Positions 57,091 through 64,000 of a stretch of 64,000 nt of DNA are shown piece by piece. Source of the DNA: Sinorhizobium mexicanum (GTDB lineage: Bacteria; Pseudomonadota; Alphaproteobacteria; Rhizobiales; Rhizobiaceae); contig NZ_CP041238.1 of assembly GCF_013488225.1 (NCBI RefSeq), positions 1,265,501-1,329,500 of the forward strand, in the 5' to 3' direction. Numbering within the stretch: the first letter of the stretch is position 1; every line of letters starts with the position of its first letter. Position numbers and translations under genes: made by a program. The notes under the pieces were generated by a model. It had not been told where the DNA came from, searched no databases, and worked only from the letters and a program-made list of their open reading frames with translations.

Positions 57091-57513
57091 ATGGCGATTG
57101 AACGTACTTTTTCGATGATCAAGCCGGACGCAACGAAGCGCAACCTGACCGGCGCCATCACCAAGATGCTGGAAGACGCCGGGCTGCGCGTCGTCGCGTC
57201 GAAGCGCGTCTGGATGAGCCGCCGCGAAGCTGAAGGCTTCTACGCCGTACACAAGGAACGCCCGTTCTTCGGCGAACTGGTCGAGTTCATGTCCTCCGGC
57301 CCGACCATTGTTCAGGTCCTCGAAGGCGAGAACGCCATTGCCAAGAATCGCGAAGTCATGGGCGCCACCAATCCGGCAAACGCTGCCGAAGGCACCATCC
57401 GTAAGGTCCATGCCCTGTCGATCGGCGAAAACTCGGTCCACGGTTCGGATGCTCCGGAAACGGCCGCTGAGGAAATCGCCTACTGGTTCTCCGGCACCGA
57501 GATCGTCGGCTGA
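57091..57513 (+). CDS. ndk: Nucleoside diphosphate kinase
   Basis: A 140-residue enzyme transferring gamma-phosphate among nucleotides. [18 protein letters not shown] opens the protein, and the phospho-accepting His lies in [10 protein letters not shown] near the C-terminus. Length is normal. The ATG at 57091 is supported by conservation; an in-frame ATG at 57052 is upstream of it. It is monocistronic with a clear terminator. Confidence 0.97.
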   Translation: MAIERTFSMIKPDATKRNLTGAITKMLEDAGLRVVASKRVWMSRREAEGFYAVHKERPFFGELVEFMSSGPTIVQVLEGENAIAKNREVMGATNPANAAEGTIRKVHALSIGENSVHGSDAPETAAEEIAYWFSGTEIVG

Positions 57514-57560
57514 TTCACTTTCTTCGTTTCGGCCGGCAAAGGCTTGAAATGACTCTTCGA

Positions 57561-57588
57561 AACCGGGGCTGACCGCCCCGGTTTTTTA
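57561..57588 (+). terminator. Rho-independent terminator of ndk
   Basis: A 9-bp stem, AACCGGGGC and GCCCCGGTT, with loop TGACC is followed by a run of T (six T in all across the stem end and tail). It lies 47 bases past the ndk stop. Confidence 0.93.
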
Positions 57589-57643
57589 ATGCATGTCGCA
57601 CAAAGGGCACGGCGGTCCCGGGGCGAAGACATGCCTGCCGCCT

Positions 57644-58147
57644 TTACGTTGGGCAGGCCGCCGTCTCGAAGCGCTCCGGCGCCCGGCCGCCCACGAAGAC
57701 TTCCGGGTTCTTGTCATAGGCCGGACCCTCGACGAGGGGCTTTGCCGGAAGGACATCCTGATCGACGTCGGAAGTCACCGTCGTCTCCAGTTTCTGCAGC
57801 ATCGCGCCGTCCGGGCCCTTGACCTCGATCGTCACCGTGTAGGGCCTCTCCTTCTTCACACAGCTTATCTCCGGACTCTCCAGCACCACCTTGTCGAGCT
57901 TGGGAAAGAGTTTTCGTTCGAGCGTCAATGCCTCACCGCCGGCCGGGTTTTCGAAACGGGCCACGACGACGCTGCCGTCCGGCACCGGCTCTGACTTATT
58001 TAGCGTGATCATGTAGGCGGCATAGGCGAGCCGATAGTTGAAGACGAACATCTTGCCGGTCAACTTCAGGGGGTCCGGACCGGTTTCGCGCTGGCAGCCG
58101 GCAAGCACCGCCGCGGCAAGGAGAGCGGATATGATGATGCGGTTCAT
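57644..58147 (-). CDS. Putative lipoprotein of unknown function
   Basis: A 167-residue protein with a lipoprotein signal: MNRIIISALLAAAVLAGC, lipobox LAGC with Cys18. The mature part contains no motif I recognise; FNYRLAYAAYMITLNK and repeated beta-like stretches suggest a folded periplasmic domain. It starts in a four-base overlap (ATGA) with the CGNR gene, so the two are co-translated. Function is unknown. Confidence 0.75.
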   Translation of the reverse strand: MNRIIISALLAAAVLAGCQRETGPDPLKLTGKMFVFNYRLAYAAYMITLNKSEPVPDGSVVVARFENPAGGEALTLERKLFPKLDKVVLESPEISCVKKERPYTVTIEVKGPDGAMLQKLETTVTSDVDQDVLPAKPLVEGPAYDKNPEVFVGGRAPERFETAACPT

Positions 58148-58704
58148 GGCTGAACTCCCTGCCTGTTGCGGCGATAATGGCGTCTTGCTTTCGTGCGGTT
58201 GCCGCAGACCGCCATGTCGCACCAGGTGCGGCTCCTGTTGCGGCTACGGTCGAGAAACAGCCAGCAGCAGTTAGGGCATATTTTCAGGCGGTCCGGCTCG
58301 GGGTTGGCAATAAGGCTGAGTGCCGAATGCGCGGTCGCCACATCGAGCGCCGTGCCTTGGCTGTTGCCCGCCCGCTGACGCAAGACGGCGGCAATCGTCT
58401 CGAGCAGGTCTGCCAGCAGATCGGGCCGGTCCTCGGCCTCGACTTGCGCCCGAAAATGTCGGTCCGTCGCCTCGCGCAATCCAATCAGTGATTTCCGGTT
58501 CTCGGGCCGCGCCGGAACAAGCATGCCGAAACGCTCTCTTTCGGCGCTGTAGAGACTTGCTGCCTCGGCAAAGGAGTCCATCGCCGCGGGATCCGCGAAG
58601 CGATCGACCCGACGGTCGGGATCGAAGCGCAGAACCACGGAATTGGCGACATCCAGCGCCAGCGCGCCGCCCGAGAATCTGTGTGCGGTCCAAGTGAAAC
58701 TCAT
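58144..58704 (-). CDS. CGNR zinc-finger (ABATE) regulator
   Basis: A 186-residue protein. The N-terminal part resembles the ABATE putative stress-sensing domain. The C-terminal zinc ribbon CPNCCWLFLDRSRN...WCDMAVCGNRTKA carries four Cys and the CGNR motif. Such proteins are thought to regulate transcription. It is divergent from the LivH-like gene and overlaps the lipoprotein gene, either of which may be a target. Confidence 0.85.
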   Translation of the reverse strand: MSFTWTAHRFSGGALALDVANSVVLRFDPDRRVDRFADPAAMDSFAEAASLYSAERERFGMLVPARPENRKSLIGLREATDRHFRAQVEAEDRPDLLADLLETIAAVLRQRAGNSQGTALDVATAHSALSLIANPEPDRLKICPNCCWLFLDRSRNRSRTWCDMAVCGNRTKARRHYRRNRQGVQP

Positions 58705-58771
58705 GCCGAAATCCTAACTGGTCAAATGGATATTACCAGTTATATTGCTTCTGTCACCACGCGGATGTGCC

Positions 58772-59668
58772 ATGGCCTATTTTCTTCAGCAGATCGCCAA
58801 CGCCGTGCCCGTAGCAGCCCTCTACGCGGCGCTGGCCTTCGGTTACGCGATTGCCTTTGCGGTGACGCGCAGGGCAGACCTCACCTATGGCGCGCTCTTT
58901 GCCTTCGCCGGTCAGATGTTCGTGCTCTTCGCGGATTTCGGCTGGAACCGGCTGTGGCTGGTCCTGCCGGCGGCGCTTGGCGTCGGGGCGGCGGCGGCAC
59001 TGACATTCGGACTTGGCGCCGGTCTCGTCGCAGGGCGCTATGTCATGCGGCCGCTAGCGTTTTCCTCGGCCAATGCCGTCGTGGTCGCGTCGCTAGGCAG
59101 TCTGCTCGTGCTCATGGAAACGGCACGGCTCGCGTCGGACACGCGGAGCCTGTGGCTGCCGCCCTTTCTGAACCAGGTCATCGTGTTCTGGCCGAACCCC
59201 GACTTTCCGGTGGCACTGACCGCCGTCCAGATCATTAACACCGCGCTGATGGTGGCACTGGTTGCGGCCGGCCATTGGTTTCTCGCCCACTCCTATGTCG
59301 GGCGCTACTGGCGCGCCGTGTCGGAAGATCGCGAGGCGGCCGCGCTTTGCGGCATCGATCCAGGAACTGTGTATATCTTGGCCTACGGCGCGGCGTCGCT
59401 GATCGCGGCCTTCTGCGGAATTCTCGCTGCGTCCTATTATGGCAATATGGATTTCGGCACCGGCTTGACCTTCGGCGTCAAGGTGCTGTTCATTGCCGCG
59501 ATCGGGGGGCAGACAGCGCCGCTGTTCGCCGCTCTCGGCGCGGCGGGCGTCGGCCTGCTCGAGACACTATGGAGCGCTTACGGCCCGATCCTTTGGCGGG
59601 ATTTCGCGATCTTCGGCTTTCTGGTGATCGTGCTCGTGGTGACGCGCCGGGAAAAGGCCATTCCCTGA
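58772..59668 (+). CDS. LivH-type ABC permease, orphan
   Basis: A 298-residue inner-membrane protein with about eight helices. ALAFGYAIAFAVTRRADLTYG and YWRAVSEDREAAALCGID match the branched-chain amino acid permease (LivH/BPD_transp_2) family, including the EAA-like coupling segment that meets an ATPase. No LivM, ATPase or binding protein is adjacent, so it must use distant partners or have another role. The ATG at 58772 is chosen over an upstream start at 58745. It abuts convergent moaE. Confidence 0.83.
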   Translation: MAYFLQQIANAVPVAALYAALAFGYAIAFAVTRRADLTYGALFAFAGQMFVLFADFGWNRLWLVLPAALGVGAAAALTFGLGAGLVAGRYVMRPLAFSSANAVVVASLGSLLVLMETARLASDTRSLWLPPFLNQVIVFWPNPDFPVALTAVQIINTALMVALVAAGHWFLAHSYVGRYWRAVSEDREAAALCGIDPGTVYILAYGAASLIAAFCGILAASYYGNMDFGTGLTFGVKVLFIAAIGGQTAPLFAALGAAGVGLLETLWSAYGPILWRDFAIFGFLVIVLVVTRREKAIP

Positions 59669-60139
59669 TCAGTTCTTTTGCGACCAGCGATCCCGGGCCG
59701 TGTCGTCCGCATCCTTGGCGCTGACCCAGCCGCCGGCGCTGCCATCGGCATGATGCTCCTTCTTCCAGAAGGGAGCCGAGGTCTTGAGGAAATCCATGAT
59801 GAAACCGGCGCCGTCGAAGGCGGCTTGCCGGTGTGAGGACGCAGTCACCACGAGTACAATGTTTTCGCCTGGCATGATCTTGCCGAAGCGATGAATTGCC
59901 ACCGCCGCCTGCAGGCCGAAGCGTTTGACCGCCTCACGGCAGATGCGCTCGATCTCGGCCTCCGCCATACCGGGATAATGCTCCAGTTCGAGCGCACTGA
60001 GTGCGCCCGCCTCGTCGCGGCAAAGCCCCGAGAATGTCACCACTGCGCCGATGTCTGAACGACCGCGAGAAAGCGCGAAGATTTCGGCGGCGACGTCGAA
60101 GTCGCCGCGCTGGACGCGCACCGTGACGGCGCCGTTCAT
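59669..60139 (-). CDS. moaE: Molybdopterin synthase catalytic subunit
   Basis: A 156-residue MoaE. VTFSGLCRDEAGALSALELEHY and IHRFGKIMPGENIVLV are family segments, and KTSAPFWKKE holds the active-site lysines. It converts cyclic pyranopterin phosphate to molybdopterin with sulfur from MoaD. It lies four bases after moaD. Confidence 0.95.
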   Translation of the reverse strand: MNGAVTVRVQRGDFDVAAEIFALSRGRSDIGAVVTFSGLCRDEAGALSALELEHYPGMAEAEIERICREAVKRFGLQAAVAIHRFGKIMPGENIVLVVTASSHRQAAFDGAGFIMDFLKTSAPFWKKEHHADGSAGGWVSAKDADDTARDRWSQKN

Positions 60140-60143
60140 CGCC

Positions 60144-60404
60144 TCAGCCGCCCGTCATCGGCGGAAAGAGGGCAATCTCGCGCGCGCCGGCGATTGGCTC
60201 GTCGTGATCGACATGCTCCTGGTTGATCGCCGCGCGAATGACGTTCTGGTGTTCGAGCGCCGTCTCGTATTGCTCGCCGAGTGTTTTCAGATGCGCAAGC
60301 AGATCGGCGACCGTCACGACATTCGCGGGAAGCTCCAGCGTTTCCTCACCCTTGCCGATACGCTCGCGAACCCAGGAGAAATAGACGAGGTTGATCTTGC
60401 TCAT
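60144..60404 (-). CDS. moaD: Molybdopterin synthase sulfur carrier subunit
   Basis: An 86-residue ubiquitin-like protein ending in FPPMTGG, whose terminal Gly-Gly is thiocarboxylated. The N-terminal INLVYFSWVRERIGKGEETLE fits MoaD. Its start overlaps the pgsA stop by four bases and moaE follows, so the three are co-transcribed. Confidence 0.94.
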   Translation of the reverse strand: MSKINLVYFSWVRERIGKGEETLELPANVVTVADLLAHLKTLGEQYETALEHQNVIRAAINQEHVDHDEPIAGAREIALFPPMTGG

Positions 60405-61009
60405 TCATTGACCACGTGTTTCAAACCGGCGCGGAAATAATCATAGCCGGTATAGAGCGTGATTGCAGCCGCGATCCACAGAAGCACGATACCGGCTTCG
60501 GTGGTGTAGGGAACGATCTTGTCACCGGCCGGCCCGGCCAGCAGGAAGGCGATCGCCACCATCTGGATGGTCGTTTTCCACTTGGCGATACGCGTCACCG
60601 GCACACTGACCTTGAGCGCAGCAAGATATTCGCGCAGGCCGGACACGAGAATCTCGCGGCAGAGAATGATGATCGCGGCCCAGATCGACCAGCCGGCAAT
60701 CGTGCCGTCGGCGGCGACGAGGAGCAGGATCGAAGCAACAAGCAGTTTGTCGGCGATCGGATCGAGCATCCGGCCGATATTCGACGTCTGCTTCCAGATA
60801 CGGGCCAGGTAGCCGTCGAAAAAGTCTGTGATCGAAGCCGTAATGAACAGGACGAGCGCGGTCCAGCGTGCGAAATCCGAGCTGTGGAGGCGGCCCTCGA
60901 TGAAGAAGCAGAAAACGATCAGCGGCACGATCAGGATACGGAAATAGGTCAGCAGATTCGGGACGCTATAGGCGATGGGCGTTGGCATGGACTCGGTTTC
61001 TCTGGACAC
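60401..61009 (-). CDS. pgsA: CDP-diacylglycerol-glycerol-3-phosphate phosphatidyltransferase
   Basis: A 202-residue membrane enzyme of phosphatidylglycerol synthesis. The signature DG..AR...G...D...D is in DFFDGYLARIWKQ with IGRMLDPIAD. About five hydrophobic helices are present. GTG at 61009 has GAGG upstream; ATG at 60988 (MPTPIAYSVPNLLTYFRI) is the alternative. It leads pgsA-moaD-moaE. Confidence 0.94.
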   Translation of the reverse strand: MSRETESMPTPIAYSVPNLLTYFRILIVPLIVFCFFIEGRLHSSDFARWTALVLFITASITDFFDGYLARIWKQTSNIGRMLDPIADKLLVASILLLVAADGTIAGWSIWAAIIILCREILVSGLREYLAALKVSVPVTRIAKWKTTIQMVAIAFLLAGPAGDKIVPYTTEAGIVLLWIAAAITLYTGYDYFRAGLKHVVNE

Positions 61010-61284
61010 GACAATCCCTCATTTCCCGCGATCTGGGGCTATCGGCGCGATCGATTCTAACAGTCGGAGCGGGATGCGGGCGGAAGGCGCCGGGACGCCT
61101 TTCCTCATCCCCTCCGGGTTTCAGGTGTACAGAATGACTTTGCGACCGTAAGGTCAACAGGTCATTATGTACCTGCTGTCATATTTGGCGGATTTCATCT
61201 GAACGCAGGCTGAACTGCCCCGCCCTGCCTGTCGCCCTGGGCCGAACCTGCCAGCCAACTCGGGCGCGCGGCGCTGCCGGACAA

Positions 61285-63309
61285 CTATTTTAGGCCGTCC
61301 TCGTGAAAATGCTCGTAGACAAGACGGGCAACCGCTTCCGAGATGCCGCTGACCGCCATCAAGTCGTTGATGCCCGCTCGGGAAACCGCCTTTGCCGTGC
61401 CGAAATGCGTGAGCAGGGCGCGCTTGCGCGTCGGCCCGATGCCGGCGATTTCGTCGAGCGGGTTTTTGACCATTTCCTTCTTTCGCCGGGCACGGTGCGA
61501 GCCGATGGCGAAGCGATGCGCTTCGTCGCGCAGTCTCTGGATGAAATAGAGCACCGGATCGCGCGGCGGCAGGGTGAAGCTCTCGCGGCTCGCGGCGAAA
61601 AAGCGCTCGCGGCCGGCATCGCGATCGACGCCCTTGGCCACGCCGATTGCCGTTACGCAGTCCTCGACGTCGAGTTCCTTCAGTATTGCGCGGACGGCAG
61701 TCATCTGCCCTTGGCCGCCGTCAATCAGGATGACGTCCGGCCAGGTGGGGAATGCGCCGTCGTCGCCCGGTTCAGCGCGGCGGTCGGGTTTGCCTTCCTC
61801 CTTCAGGAGGCGCGAGAAGCGTCGCGTCATGACCTCGCGCATCATCCCGAAGTCGTCGCCCGGCGTGATATCGGTCGATTTGATGTTGAACTTGCGGTAC
61901 TGGCCTTTGACGAAACCCTCGGGGCCGGCGACGACCATGCCTCCGACGGCATTTGTTCCCATGATATGCGAGTTGTCGTAGATCTCGATGCGGCGCGGCA
62001 CCTGTTCCAGTTGGAAGGTCTTGGCGAAACCTTCGAGCAGCCGCGATTGCGACGCGGTCTCGGCAAGCTTGCGGCCATGGGCCTCGCGCGCATTTGCAAG
62101 CGCGTGATCGACGAGATCCTTCTTCTCGCCGCGCTGCGGCACCAGGATTGATACCTTGTAGCCGGATTTCTCGCTGAGCGCTTGGCCAAGCAGTTCCTGT
62201 TCCTCAACTGCCTCGCAAAGCAGGATCTGCCGCGGACAGGGCTTGTCGTCGTAGAACTGGGCGAGAAAGGCGCTGAGCACCTCCGACGAAGGAAGCGACG
62301 GATCGGCCTTCGGGAAATAGGCGCGGTTACCCCAGTTCTGTCCGGTCCGGAAGAAGAAGACCTGGATGCAGGAAATCCCGCCTTCGTGGTGGATCGCGAA
62401 GACGTCCGCCTCCTCGACGCCTGCCGGATTGATGCCCTGATAGCTCTGCACGTGGCTCAGCGCCGCCAGGCGATCACGGTAGAGCGCGGCGCGCTCGAAA
62501 TCGAGATTCTCCGAGGCTTCGCTCATGGCGGCAGCGATCGTCGCTTTGACCGCCTGACTCTTGCCGGAGAGAAAGTCCTTCGCCTCGCGAACGAGCTCCG
62601 CATAGTCGGCATCACTGATTTCGCCGGTACAAGGCGCCGAACAGCGCTTGATCTGATAGAGCAGGCAGGGGCGGGTGCGCGTCTCGAAGACGCTGTCCGT
62701 GCAGGTCCTGAGAAGAAAGGCGCGCTGCAGCGAGTTGATCGTCCTTCCGACGGCCCCCGCCGAGGCGAAGGGGCCGAAGTAATCGCCCTTGCGGCTGCGG
62801 GCACCGCGATGCTTGAAGAGCGCCGGCGCCCTGCTGTCGCCGGTGACGACGATGTAGGGGAAGGATTTGTCGTCGCGCAAAAGCACGTTGAAGCGCGGGC
62901 GCAACCGCTTGATGAGGTTGGCTTCGAGCAGCAGCGCCTCGATCTCGGTCCGCGTCGTGACGAACTCCATGTTCGCCGTCTCGCGAATCATCCGCGAAAT
63001 GCGGTTGGAATGGCCGCGGCCCTGTGCGTAGTTGTTCACCCGTTTCTTGAGGCTGCGGGCCTTGCCGACATAGAGCACGTCGTCGGCATCGTTGAACATG
63101 CGGTAGACGCCCGGGCCGTTCGGCAAAAGCTTGACGAAGGCCTGAATGAGTTCCGCGCCCTTGAGGCCCTGCGTTTCCGCACGGTTTTCCGCCCAATCGA
63201 TCGCCGGTGCCGGTCGCTCGCTTTCCGTCACGCCGAGCAGATCGTCGTCGTCATCGGTCTCGCTGCCGTCGTAAAGGATGCCGCCGTCCGTGGGCGTCTG
63301 CCCGTTCAT
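61285..63309 (-). CDS. uvrC: Excinuclease ABC subunit C
   Basis: A 674-residue nucleotide-excision nuclease. The GIY-YIG domain appears as [21 protein letters not shown] Cys cluster ([15 protein letters not shown]), a UvrB-binding segment, the RNase H-like C-terminal nuclease ([25 protein letters not shown]) and helix-hairpin-helix repeats follow. A polar N-terminal extension of about 45 residues with an Asp run precedes the nuclease. Its start overlaps the SDR stop by four bases. Confidence 0.96.
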   Translation of the reverse strand: MNGQTPTDGGILYDGSETDDDDDLLGVTESERPAPAIDWAENRAETQGLKGAELIQAFVKLLPNGPGVYRMFNDADDVLYVGKARSLKKRVNNYAQGRGHSNRISRMIRETANMEFVTTRTEIEALLLEANLIKRLRPRFNVLLRDDKSFPYIVVTGDSRAPALFKHRGARSRKGDYFGPFASAGAVGRTINSLQRAFLLRTCTDSVFETRTRPCLLYQIKRCSAPCTGEISDADYAELVREAKDFLSGKSQAVKATIAAAMSEASENLDFERAALYRDRLAALSHVQSYQGINPAGVEEADVFAIHHEGGISCIQVFFFRTGQNWGNRAYFPKADPSLPSSEVLSAFLAQFYDDKPCPRQILLCEAVEEQELLGQALSEKSGYKVSILVPQRGEKKDLVDHALANAREAHGRKLAETASQSRLLEGFAKTFQLEQVPRRIEIYDNSHIMGTNAVGGMVVAGPEGFVKGQYRKFNIKSTDITPGDDFGMMREVMTRRFSRLLKEEGKPDRRAEPGDDGAFPTWPDVILIDGGQGQMTAVRAILKELDVEDCVTAIGVAKGVDRDAGRERFFAASRESFTLPPRDPVLYFIQRLRDEAHRFAIGSHRARRKKEMVKNPLDEIAGIGPTRKRALLTHFGTAKAVSRAGINDLMAVSGISEAVARLVYEHFHEDGLK

Positions 63310-64000
63310 TCCACTATCTCCCGAATATCCGGCGTCTCCCAGGCAAGATGCTGGCCGCCGTCAAGCGCGATCATCTGTCCGGTAACCGACGGCGTGTCGA
63401 AAAGGAAGCGGATCGCGCGTCCGAACTCGTCGAGCGCCGGACCGCGCTTGAGGATCAGTGCGTCGACCTGCGCCTGGAAGTCGCTCTGATTCTGCCGTTC
63501 GTTCGGCAGCGTCGGTCCCGGTCCGATGCCGTTGACGCGGATATGCGGGGCAAGCGCCTGCGCCATCGTCTGGGTTGCCGTCCACAGTGCGGACTTGGAC
63601 AGCATATAGGAATAAAATCGCGGATTTGGAGACCAGACGCGCTGGTCTATGACGTTGACGATTAGGCCGGAAACGTCGTCCGGACGCTGCCGGGCAAAGT
63701 CGCGCGCAAGCAGGGAAGGGGCCTTGACGTGCAGCGCGAAGTGACGTTCCCAAACATCCTCGTCGAACGCGTCCAGGCTGTCCTTCTTGAAGATCGAGGC
63801 GTTGTTGACGAGCAGGTCGAGCGGGCCGAGCAAGGCCGTCGCCTCGGCGATGACCCGGGATGCGGCAGCGGAATCGGTGAGGTCGGCTCTCAGGGCGACG
63901 GCCTTGGCGCCGTTCGCGGTGAGGCTCTTTGCCAGCGCTTCTGCTTCGGCGAGCGAGGTATTCGCATGGATGGCGACGGCGAAGCCGTGGGCTGCCAGAT
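63306..64000 (-). CDS. SDR oxidoreductase, N-terminus beyond window
   Basis: The frame is open to the right edge, giving 231 codons without the start and cofactor-binding motif. Visible SDR features are NNASIF, the catalytic YMLSK in [13 protein letters not shown], and the post-active-site [13 protein letters not shown]. The pattern resembles pteridine-reductase/FolM-like SDRs. It overlaps uvrC by four bases, so they share a transcript. Confidence 0.8.
   Translation of the reverse strand, partial: LAAHGFAVAIHANTSLAEAEALAKSLTANGAKAVALRADLTDSAAASRVIAEATALLGPLDLLVNNASIFKKDSLDAFDEDVWERHFALHVKAPSLLARDFARQRPDDVSGLIVNVIDQRVWSPNPRFYSYMLSKSALWTATQTMAQALAPHIRVNGIGPGPTLPNERQNQSDFQAQVDALILKRGPALDEFGRAIRFLFDTPSVTGQMIALDGGQHLAWETPDIREIVE

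Overview
The window is an uninterrupted, gene-dense stretch of a high-GC alphaproteobacterial chromosome. Gene content and order point to the order Rhizobiales, most likely Sinorhizobium/Ensifer. The evidence is the rpsF-rpsR-DUF2232-rplI, radA-cvpA-purF, fabD-fabG-acpP-fabF-mltG-yicC-gmk and lptF-lptG-lptD-surA-pdxA-ksgA runs, a psd-pssA pair, and several copies of a roughly 105-bp intergenic repeat that looks like the Rhizobium-specific intergenic mosaic element (RIME). I saw no tRNA, rRNA, CRISPR array, prophage, transposase or plasmid function. The genus assignment is inferred from recognised families and synteny, not from a search.

Layout. 1-5.8 kb (+): the 3' end of cysS, three tandem GFA-family zinc proteins coupled to a proline iminopeptidase, citramalate synthase, and a RarD-type permease. 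5.9-12.4 kb: a LOG-family protein (-), then a LysM envelope protein, an Atm1-type ABC exporter bracketed by inverted RIME repeats, and psd-pssA for phosphatidylethanolamine. 12.5-28.1 kb: a minus-strand housekeeping backbone (rpsF, rpsR, DUF2232, rplI, dnaB, alr, radA, cvpA, purF, SDR), interrupted by two plus-strand cassettes that each pair a regulator with a transporter (AraC-azlC-azlD and MarR-DHA2-HlyD). 28.4-37.3 kb: a Cys-rich putative copper-binding protein, a Tas-like aldo/keto reductase, and the plus-strand fatty-acid/cell-wall run fabD to gmk. 37.3-45.0 kb (-): the outer-membrane biogenesis run lptF-lptG-lptD-surA-pdxA-rsmA. 45.3-51.3 kb: pepA-holC, a sugar dehydrogenase, a GNAT acetyltransferase and an ABC-F ATPase.

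51.3-59.7 kb is the most accessory part. It holds two small exported paralogues, the second lacking a normal 5' end. It also holds a diguanylate-cyclase-like protein with a degenerate GGDEF motif, an 881-residue adenylation / carrier / membrane acyltransferase fusion, DinB, ndk, a lipoprotein coupled to a CGNR regulator, and a lone LivH-like permease. 59.7-64 kb (-): moaE, moaD, pgsA, uvrC and a partial SDR.

The best candidate for an undescribed system is the 53697-56342 fusion. It places substrate activation, carrier tethering and a membrane acyltransferase-like domain in one polypeptide, a layout comparable in logic to the separate Dlt proteins. Its substrate and acceptor cannot be read from the sequence.
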